This document shows, one piece after another, positions 7,926-15,698 of a stretch of DNA of 64,000 bases. The notes beneath the pieces were generated by a model that was not told the origin of the DNA, searched no databases, and saw only the letters and a program-made list of their open reading frames with translations. Origin of the DNA: CAZELM01 sp964512995 (GTDB lineage Bacteria > CSSED10-310); assembly GCA_964512995.1 (NCBI GenBank), contig CAZELM010000022.1:1-64000 (forward strand), given 5' to 3'. Position 1 is the stretch's first letter; each line of letters opens with the position of its first letter. The position numbers and the translations under genes were made by a program.

Positions 7926-10796
7926 GTGAAAATCAACCGGAAAACGGCTGGAATCGTGACCGTGGTCGCGATTGCTTTGATAGGTGTATTATCCTCAACT
8001 CCGTCCATCCATGCATCATTACCGGATCTGAGTAATCCGGATATTGTTCGGGCATTGCAGCATGTCGATTCTTACATTCTGGATCAGATGGAACAGAATG
8101 GCTCTGCTGATTTTCTCATTGTGCTGAAGGAACAGGCTGATCTGACGGGTGTGAAGAATCTGAAACGGAAAGAAGACAAGGGTCGTTTTGTATTCAATAA
8201 ACTTCGGGAAACAGCAACCCGTTCACAGGTTTCCTTGATCGGAGAACTGAAAAGTGCAGGGATAGAATATCGGTCATTTTACATTCAGAATATGGTTTTT
8301 GTTAAAAATGGCACGTTTGATCTGTTGCTGAATCTCACAACACGACCCGATGTGGCAGCGTTTTACTCCAATAAACCGGTCGATGATCGGATCATCGAAA
8401 AGCAACCCATGGCCTATCCGGCGAATGAGACTGCCAGAGCTCCCGAGTGGAATCTTCAGCATATCGGGATTACGGATGTCTGGGCGGAAGGAGTCACGGG
8501 TCAGGGGATTGTCATCGCGAACTTTGATACGGGAGTGGACTGGGACCATCCGGCATTGATCAACAAGTATCGGGGGTACAATGCCGGACAGGTGAACCAT
8601 GATTACAACTGGCATGCCGGGAGTTCGACATCGTACTGTCCCAATCCTTGCGTGCCGTGTGATGATGATTCCCATGGCACACACACAATGGGAACGATGG
8701 TCGGAGATGATGGAAACGGGAATCAGGTCGGTGGTGCTCCGGGTGCGAAATGGATTGCCTGCGGGCATCTTGATACGACCGTTGGATTTCATGATTGTTT
8801 TGAGTGGTTTCTTGCGCCTTATCGGTGCAATGAGAGTCCATCACAAGGGCTCCCCGAAATGGCACCGGATATCGTCAACAATTCCTGGGGCTGGCCGATT
8901 GAAGGCGGGGATTACCAGTATGCACCGGACATCGATGCTCTTCAGTCTGCGGGAGTATTCATGGAATTTTCAGCCGGGAATGAAGGTGATTATTGCCAAT
9001 CGCTTCGGAGTCCCGGAGATTATCCCCAGGTATTGACCACTGGAGCGAGTGATGCTTCAGATCGCATCGTCAGCACCTCGTGGACTGGTTGGTGGGGTTC
9101 CAGCCGGGGACCGGCGGATCCCAGCATTCCAGGAGCTCCCAATTTTATAAAACCCGAGATCGTTGCTCCCGGATATGACATCCGATCCTGTGTTCCGGGA
9201 ACGGGATATGAAGGCGGCTGGGGAGGCACATCGATGGCTGGTCCTCATACCTGCGCAGTCATCGCGTTATTATGGTCCGCTGTGCCATCCCTACGCGGGG
9301 ACATTGATGAGACTCGGCAGATATTGCTCGATACGGCATATACTCAGCCAGGAGGGGCGGGGTATTGGAATCAGACATGCGGTGGCATCAATGCAGCGAC
9401 TACCGTTCCCAATCATGTATGGGGTTGGGGGCTGATCAATGCGTATGCCGCGTATATGGCATTGTCGGGTGTTTACCTTGATCGGGCGGCATATCAGCCT
9501 CAGGACACAATCGGCATCACTGTCCGGGATCGAAACGCGTCCGGTTCCATTGCCATTCAGATCAAGAGCACAACAGAAAGCACATGGGAAAGTATCATGC
9601 TTCTGGAGCAGGCGACGGGTGAGTTCCAGGGTTCCATTTCCTGTTCTCCTGTCCCCGCAGTGCATGGCGATGGTCTGGTGTCGGTTTCGAACGGAGATAC
9701 GATCTGGTGCAATTATCCCGCTCTGGACCAGACAGCCACCGCGATGATCGATGGCGTGGCTCCCATGATTTCCAATATCAGTGTCCTCGAACTATCTGAT
9801 TCATGGGCCCAGATCACCTGGCAGACCAGCGAACCATGCCGTTCCATCATTCATTACGGACTGACATCTCCAGAAACCATTCAGGAAACGGATTCGTATG
9901 CACTGACTCATTCGGTCACGTTGACCGGTTTAACGGACTGCTCACTCTATGTGTTTGATATTGTTGCCGAGGATGAAGCCGCCAACATCACGATCGATGA
10001 TAATCAGGGCAATCACCGATATTTTACGACGTATGAGCGCATCGTTTTCCTGGAAGCCAATATGGACACCAATCCGGGTTGGACGACACAAGGTCAATGG
10101 GCATGGGGTCATCCCACCGCTCAGGGTGGAGAATACGGTAACCCGGATCCCAACAGTGGATATACGGGTCAGAATGTTTACGGGTACAACCTGAACGGTG
10201 ATTATGCTGATGCCATGAATTCCGCCATGTATCTGACAACCAATACCATTGATTGTTCGAGTGGAGTGCAGGTCGATCTCAGTTTCTGGGCATGGCTGGG
10301 CGTTGAACAGAGTGTGTATGATCATGCGACCGTGGAAATCAGCAACAATGGAGGAACGTCCTGGCAGACGCTCTGGTCCAATTCTGATACGCTGGATGGT
10401 GGAACCTGGGAGTATTGGCAGTTTGACATCTCTGCGATTGCGGGTGGTCATTCCAATGTGAAGATTCGATGGAGCATGGGACCAACAGATGGCGGTTGGC
10501 GATATTGTGGATGGAACATCGATGATGTGTTCATCTCTTTTGTGACGCCATGCAACCTGCCGACTCCTACTCCAGTCCATTTCTGTGAGAATAATGGAGA
10601 TGTCAATCAGGATTCACAGGTAACGGCTGGCGATGCGCAACTCGCATTCCAGATCACACTGGGCGTTATCATTCCATCTGAAGTGGAGGCATGTTCTGCG
10701 GATTGTAATGGGAATGAAATCGTTACTGCCGCCGATGCCCAAAGTATTTTTGCCTCTGTATTGGGATTGGGATCGTGTGTGGATGCCATGTGATCG
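7926..10796 (+). CDS. Secreted S8 subtilisin-like protease with dockerin-like tail
   Basis: A predicted secreted serine endopeptidase of about 955 residues. Order: signal peptide (1-35), an I9-like inhibitory propeptide (about 50-135), a subtilase domain (175-505), a beta domain, a FnIII-like domain, one lectin/MAM-like beta-sandwich (712-872) and a C-terminal dockerin-like pair (880-955). The catalytic triad is visible: D201 (FDTGVDWDHP), H250 (SHGTHTMG) and S436 (GGTSMAGPH). I chose the GTG start because GGGAGGT lies just upstream and the product then begins with a basic signal peptide. An ATG at 7878 would add 16 residues. It follows the C25 gene by 166 bases and shares its accessory modules, so both probably act in extracellular protein degradation. 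Confidence 0.9.
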
Positions 10797-11118
10797 TCGG
10801 ATGATGAGTTTAAGAATTCTCATTTTGATCTGAATCTGGAATTCTGAATGCATCGGATGGATTGGGATGATGATTGAGATCATGATAAGAAGCGTTTCAG
10901 GATAACGCATCGATGCAAACCGATAATCAGACCGTGTCTGGTCATGGATTGCATTTCATCAGTAGTAACAAAAAGATCCTCTCTTTGGAGAGGATCTTCT
11001 TTATCATATGGTATTGGATTGGTATTCGGGAAAATACCGAGTATATTGACATCACTTTCGTGGTCAGGTAGATGATGGACATGGTTCTGATGTAACCGAT
11101 TCCTGCAGGAGGTTCAAT
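10797..11118. other. Intergenic region with one terminator
   Basis: About 320 bases without a supported gene. The only clear element is the intrinsic terminator at 10973-11002. The end of the stretch carries GCAGGAGG, the binding site of the zinc-ribbon gene. Confidence 0.6.
10973..11002 (+). terminator. Intrinsic terminator downstream of the protease pair
   Basis: AAGATCCTCTC (10973-10983) and GAGAGGATCTT (10988-10998) form a perfect 11-bp stem with a 4-base loop. CTTT follows on the plus strand, and an A-rich run precedes the stem, so it could work in both directions. It lies 177 bases after the S8 gene and before the zinc-ribbon gene. Confidence 0.8.
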
Positions 11119-11424
11119 ATGCCGATCAAACCGAGTCGAAATGAAGAGGAATATATTGCCAGGCTGGAATATGAGAAACGAAGGAAACTCCAGCATGAGC
11201 AACAGATGAAAATGGAGCAGGAGGAGAGACAGAAGATAAAGGAACTGCATTTCATGAAATGCCCCAAATGCGGGATGCAGCTCATCGAAGTCGAGTATAA
11301 GAACATCAAGGTCGACAAATGTTCAGAATGCGATGGGGTGTGGCTTGATGCTGGTGAGATGGAACAGATCGTGAGAATGGAGAAATCGATACTCGATAAG
11401 TTCTGGAATGTTTTTGGAAAATAA
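11119..11424 (+). CDS. zf-TFIIB-type zinc-ribbon protein
   Basis: A 101-residue protein. The first 45 residues are highly charged (Glu/Lys/Arg/Gln-rich) and likely form a helix or coiled coil. The rest is a TFIIB-type zinc ribbon: CPKCG near residue 48, then CSECDGVWLDAGE near 73, the usual signature of this small bacterial family. The four cysteines should bind one zinc. The biochemical role of the family is unknown. The start has GCAGGAGG about 8 bases upstream. It is flanked by a terminator upstream and a gene-poor stretch downstream, so it is probably transcribed alone. Confidence 0.8.
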   Translation: MPIKPSRNEEEYIARLEYEKRRKLQHEQQMKMEQEERQKIKELHFMKCPKCGMQLIEVEYKNIKVDKCSECDGVWLDAGEMEQIVRMEKSILDKFWNVFGK

Positions 11425-11470
11425 AATCCTCACGATCTGAGCAATGAAACTCCATTCTCTTTCCGATCCA

Positions 11471-11563
11471 TCAGAATAGTGGATCAAATGAGATTAATTC
11501 AAAGGTAATTCCACATAACGCGAAAAAACATAGGATACTCCAGCAGATTTTATTTCGTTTCAT
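11471..11563 (-). CDS. Small 30-residue hydrophobic peptide
   Basis: The ATG at 11563 is preceded by AAGGAGG with about 8 bases of spacing, one of the best ribosome binding sites in the window. The peptide begins MKRNK and continues with about 18 mostly hydrophobic residues including three cysteines, then a short acidic end before TGA. This looks like a single membrane-spanning or signal-like peptide. No neighbour suggests a function. It could be a genuine small membrane protein, a type I toxin-like peptide, or the remnant of a longer secreted protein. Confidence 0.45.
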   Translation of the reverse strand: MKRNKICWSILCFFALCGITFELISFDPLF

Positions 11564-11835
11564 CGAGCTGTCCTCCTTATTCCAAAGATGCATTAAAAGG
11601 AACGAATGATCACAAGGATCCTCTGTGATCGATGTTGTAACCAGTATCAATCGTAAAGTAAACCTTTTGATATTGAATCAGTTTTCCTGGTTGAACGCAA
11701 ATCTGATGATTTGAAATTACTTCTTCACGTTCCTCAATCAGTCGGTTATGTTTGATCACTGGTTCAAGTATTCACACCATTGCGGCTGCCTGCCAGCGGT
11801 ATAGTTTCTCGGTAATGTCACAGGCGAGTTGATCT

Positions 11836-11853
11836 GATCCGATGAATCGGATC
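11836..11853. promoter_or_regulatory. Palindromic site, possible operator
   Basis: GATCCGAT and ATCGGATC form a perfect 8-bp inverted repeat with a 2-base spacer (GA). It has the size of a dimeric regulator site. No promoter or gene start is clearly attached: the nearest supported genes are the zinc-ribbon gene ending at 11424 and the tex 3' end. Confidence 0.25.
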
Positions 11854-12129
11854 GGACATGATAGACAGGTTTCCGATATGTCCTGCCTTATGTGTTTGAA
11901 ATATCGATAATTCAGATTCAAAATATCCCAGCCTCCGGATTACTGAATGAAAAAATGATCTGCCAATACGTTCTCATCCTACCGGGAGAAAAATTGGGTT
12001 TGAGGGAGTTTTTGAACGTGGAAAGGAATCCTGTTGACGTGTTACTGGAGCAAACTACGTTTGAAACAGCTTCTGTTTTCAGAGGTTAAGATCATTTTTT
12101 GTAGCTCGGAGAAGACAGATGTAAAAAAA

Positions 12130-14409
12130 TTATCGATTGCCTGGTTTTCCCAGCAGTTTCTCAAACGGATTATTCGTGAAACCTTTTTTGGGAGGCGGAT
12201 CAGTATGGATCTTTTCGCGGGGTAATGACCGGGCGGATGAGGAAGGTAATTGTCTCGATTCGGATTGCATGGAAAGTGTAATCCGATTTCGTTCTTTGTC
12301 AACTTCCACCACGGTTACCATGACCGGCTGATGAACTTTGACAATGTCATTTGGATCTTTGACAAAGCGGTCCGCCAGTCGGCTGATATGTACCAATCCG
12401 TCCTGGTGGACACCGATATCGACAAAGACACCAAAATTGGTGATGTTTGTCACGATGCCTGGGAGCTTCATTCCTGGTTTGAGATCATCGATTTTCTGAA
12501 TATCTTCTGAAAATGAAAAAGGCTCGAATTGATCTCTGGGATCACGTCCCGGTTTTGCCAATTCATCCATGATATCGGTCAGTGTGGGCATCCCGATTTG
12601 TTCTGACGCATAATGTGTCAGATTGATTTTTTTCCGGTAGTTGTCGTTTTTCATCAGATCCTGGATCGTGATGTTCAGATCCTGCGCCATTTTCATGACA
12701 ATCCAATAACTCTCAGGATGAACCGCACTGGCATCCAACGGATTATCACCATTGCGAATCCGGAGGAATCCGGCAGCCTGTTCAAAGGCTTTGGGACCCA
12801 TTCTGGAGACATTCATCAATGCCTGTCGACTGGTGAAGGGTCCATGTTCATTGCGATAGTTCAGAATATTTCTGGCCAACTGCGGACCCAGACCGGAAAC
12901 ATAAGAGAGAAGCTGTGCACTCGCTGTGTTGACATCGACTCCAATGCTGTTGACGCAGTTGACAACGACATCATCCAGACTCTGTTTCAGTGCTTTTTGA
13001 TCGACATCATGCTGATATTGGCCGACTCCAATGGATTTCGGATCGATTTTGACCAGTTCCGCCAAAGGGTCCATCAGACGCCGACCGATGGATACGGAGC
13101 CTCTTACTGTGACGTCGTGATCGGGGAATTCTTCACGAGCGATCTCAGATGCCGAATAGATGGATGCTCCACTCTCATTGACCATAACAACAGCGATGGA
13201 TTTTGGGAGATGGAGGTTACGCACAAATAATTCTGTTTCTCTGCCGGCGGTTCCATTGCCGATGGCGATAGCTTCAATGTGGAATCGGTGGAGGAGAGAG
13301 AGGATGGTCTCTGCCGCACGGGAACACTGAGATTCACCGCCATGCGGGAAAATCGTTTCAGTATGAAGCAATTTCCCCTGTTCATCCAGACAGACCATTT
13401 TGCACCCGGTACGAAAACCGGGATCGATTGCCAATACTTGCTTCTGACCTAATGGGGGAGCGAGCAGGAGCTGGCGGAGGTTTTCCGTAAAGACTCTGAT
13501 GGCTTCCTCATCCGCCCGTTTTTTCGTTTCCACTCGGATTTCCGTTTCCATGGACAGCGACAGAAGGCGTTTGAAACTGTCCGCAATGGCGATCCGGACG
13601 TGGTGCGCTGCCGGGCTGTCGTTCTGAATCACCAGGGAGCCAATCCGGCGTAAGGATTCATCCTCAGGGACGACGATGCGGAGCGACAGGAATCCTTCTT
13701 TTTCACCTCGCCGCATGGCCAGTATCCGATGAGAAGGTGCAGAATGTACCGGCTCCTCCCAGTCATAATAATCTTTGTATTTGATCCCCTCAGTTTCTTT
13801 TCCTTTAATGATAGATGAGCGAAACAGGCCTTTTTGGGAAAAAAACTCGCGCATCGACGCCCGGACATCACTGTTTTCAGTGATCCATTCCGCAATAATA
13901 TCCCGAGCTCCAGCCAATGCTTGCTCCGCAGATTCCACGCCTTTCTGCAGATCGATGAACGTGGTCGCAAATTGTTCCGGTACCAGATCCGGATGCTGTT
14001 CGAACAGTGCGGCAGCCAGGGGTTCAAGACCTTTTTCCTGAGCGATTACTGCTCGGGTGCGCCGTTTCGGTCGGAATGGAAGATACAGATCTTCCAGAAC
14101 CGAAAGGGTTTCAGCATCGAGAATTTTAGTGCGGAGTTCTTCTGTCAATAACTGACGTTCTTCCAGAGATTTGAGGATCGTATCCCGACGGGCGGTTAAT
14201 TCTCTCAACTGGGACAGGCGATCTCGGATCGTAATGATTTGAACCTCATCCAGACTGCCGGTAGCTTCTTTCCGATACCGAGCGATAAATGGAACGGTGG
14301 CATCTTTGTCCAATAGATCGATGGTTGCCTTTACCTGGTTTGGGTGAACAGCCAGTTCGCTGGATATCTTTTGAATATATTTTTCGGAATGCGTATCGAT
14401 TGTATTCAT
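12130..14409 (-). CDS. tex: Tex family RNA-binding transcription accessory protein
   Basis: A 759-residue protein matching the usual length of Tex, a cytoplasmic nucleic-acid-binding protein linked to transcription in many bacteria. The order is as expected: N-terminal helical Tex domain, YqgF-like RNase H fold in the middle (IDPGFRTGCK near residue 330), helix-hairpin-helix region (GLGPQLARNILNYR and NVSRMGPKAFEQ, about 505-560), and a C-terminal S1 RNA-binding domain (GIVTNITNFGVFVDIG, about 650-720). The tail is basic and proline-rich. The binding site before the ATG is weak. A terminator separates it from the upstream gene, so it likely has its own promoter in the 14410-14430 region or depends on read-through. 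Confidence 0.95.
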   Translation of the reverse strand: MNTIDTHSEKYIQKISSELAVHPNQVKATIDLLDKDATVPFIARYRKEATGSLDEVQIITIRDRLSQLRELTARRDTILKSLEERQLLTEELRTKILDAETLSVLEDLYLPFRPKRRTRAVIAQEKGLEPLAAALFEQHPDLVPEQFATTFIDLQKGVESAEQALAGARDIIAEWITENSDVRASMREFFSQKGLFRSSIIKGKETEGIKYKDYYDWEEPVHSAPSHRILAMRRGEKEGFLSLRIVVPEDESLRRIGSLVIQNDSPAAHHVRIAIADSFKRLLSLSMETEIRVETKKRADEEAIRVFTENLRQLLLAPPLGQKQVLAIDPGFRTGCKMVCLDEQGKLLHTETIFPHGGESQCSRAAETILSLLHRFHIEAIAIGNGTAGRETELFVRNLHLPKSIAVVMVNESGASIYSASEIAREEFPDHDVTVRGSVSIGRRLMDPLAELVKIDPKSIGVGQYQHDVDQKALKQSLDDVVVNCVNSIGVDVNTASAQLLSYVSGLGPQLARNILNYRNEHGPFTSRQALMNVSRMGPKAFEQAAGFLRIRNGDNPLDASAVHPESYWIVMKMAQDLNITIQDLMKNDNYRKKINLTHYASEQIGMPTLTDIMDELAKPGRDPRDQFEPFSFSEDIQKIDDLKPGMKLPGIVTNITNFGVFVDIGVHQDGLVHISRLADRFVKDPNDIVKVHQPVMVTVVEVDKERNRITLSMQSESRQLPSSSARSLPREKIHTDPPPKKGFTNNPFEKLLGKPGNR

Positions 14410-14425
14410 AATAATCCAAAGGAAG

Positions 14426-14480
14426 TAAAAAGGGATCGCAGTCGGTTATGTTTCCAGATTGTCATGGCGGCTGCGATCCC
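14426..14480 (-). terminator. Intrinsic terminator after the M29-like gene
   Basis: On the minus strand GGGATCGCAG (14480-14471) pairs with CTGCGATCCC (14441-14432), a perfect 10-bp stem with a 29-base loop, followed by TTTTT. It lies directly after the stop of the M29-like gene and before tex. Confidence 0.75.
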
Positions 14481-14515
14481 GATTCATTTTAGTAAAACCG
14501 AATCAATGATTATTG

Positions 14516-15583
14516 TTAAAAGAGTTCTCCCAGAGAAGAACAATAAAAGCTATTGCGGAAAATCGGTTCAAACATACCGCATGCATACTCAAAATCCATG
14601 TCCATCTGAATGTAATGTTCCGACCAGATGGTATCCGGGAAGTGTTTTTTGGGACCATATCCCCAGTGCATTCCCATGGTTTTTTCATCGCCGACATGCG
14701 TGCCGTTGCATCGGGATTCATCATTGATGCCGAGTCCCAGTTTTGTGATCAGGGCCATGTCAGGGTTCCCGCATTCCAGAATGTGCGCACGTTCATGGGC
14801 GACAGCATCGCCGTCTCCGATGATATTAATAATGCGGTTTTCTTTGATTTCATAGATCACGAGGTCATCATCGATGATCGCTGGGATATGGCCTTCTGTG
14901 CGGCTTTTGCCTCGAACATCCCCCGAGATACCGGGATATGGACCGATATTGGCACAGCCCGAAGGCAGATTGATAAATTCACCCGGACGTTGTGCGGAGC
15001 CATTCTCATTAAAAATAAAACGTTGTCCACGAAGATCGAACGTACATTTCCAGACCATGTCCTCCAGACGGAATGTCATGTGTGCTGCGACAGCTTTGGC
15101 CATTTTGGATGTCAGAATTTCGAAACGGAGGGGAATTTTTGAATAATCGGCCTTGAATCCCTCAAAATCAGCTCGAACATTGGGAGCAGATCCAAACCGG
15201 AATTTTTGCGAATCCAGTCGTCGTAGTAATTCACCGGTGATCGAAGGTCCCGTGATCGCGATGATAATGTCTTTGGGACCCCACGCATCCATTACAGCCT
15301 TCAGATCGATGGGAGTACCATTGACATAACCATCCGCATCGAACGATCCGGGGGAGGGATCCCGAAGATCGATCGTTATGATCGGATCCACACAAAAACC
15401 CACGATTGGAGCCAATTCACCAGCAACACGATGCCATTCGGCAGTCATCTCTGTCCGATGTTCGTGTCCTTCGGTTATCTGGGATTTATCCACAGGGGAA
15501 TCATTGACAAAAATAATCTTTTCTCCTGATTGAGGAGCGAATGCGTCCATAATCAATTTCTTCAGATTGTATTCCAGCTTCAT
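14516..15583 (-). CDS. M29 aminopeptidase-like protein with altered metal site
   Basis: A 355-residue cytoplasmic protein with no signal peptide. The C-terminal half resembles the M29 (aminopeptidase T) fold: a NLPSG segment near 224, a KLGLGIN segment, a GTHVGDEKTMGMHWGYG segment and a terminal HYIQMDM. Several residues that bind metal in true M29 enzymes appear changed: Cys after NLPSG instead of Glu, Lys instead of Glu before LGLG, and Gln-Met-Asp instead of His-x-Asp. It may therefore be a non-peptidase member, as is known for the related dihydroxypyridine dioxygenases. The start at 15583 has AAAGGAG with ideal spacing; an upstream in-frame extension lacks this. The call is based on motif memory only. 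Confidence 0.45.
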   Translation of the reverse strand: MKLEYNLKKLIMDAFAPQSGEKIIFVNDSPVDKSQITEGHEHRTEMTAEWHRVAGELAPIVGFCVDPIITIDLRDPSPGSFDADGYVNGTPIDLKAVMDAWGPKDIIIAITGPSITGELLRRLDSQKFRFGSAPNVRADFEGFKADYSKIPLRFEILTSKMAKAVAAHMTFRLEDMVWKCTFDLRGQRFIFNENGSAQRPGEFINLPSGCANIGPYPGISGDVRGKSRTEGHIPAIIDDDLVIYEIKENRIINIIGDGDAVAHERAHILECGNPDMALITKLGLGINDESRCNGTHVGDEKTMGMHWGYGPKKHFPDTIWSEHYIQMDMDFEYACGMFEPIFRNSFYCSSLGELF

Positions 15584-15698
15584 GAGAAGTCTCCTTTGGT
15601 AAGATGAACAGACAGAACCCATCAAGCCGCGCATTGTATCGGATATTTTATCTGAGGACAATATAAGAGTTGTAAGGAGTTGCAAACGTCACATCAGG

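Larger units (their letters stand above)
11425..12129. other. Gene-poor intergenic region
   Basis: About 700 bases. It holds a well-initiated 30-codon minus-strand ORF (11471-11563) and a perfect 18-bp palindrome-like site at 11836-11853, listed separately. I see no tRNA, riboswitch or longer gene. A 65-codon open frame at 11892 begins with GTG, has no binding site, and is probably chance. Confidence 0.5.

Noticed and set aside
11892..12089. 65-codon ORF in the gene-poor stretch
   Set aside because: GTG start with no binding site, and no family resemblance.
12613..13230. 205-codon plus-strand ORF opposite tex
   Set aside because: Antisense shadow of a clearly coding and well-conserved gene; no binding site.
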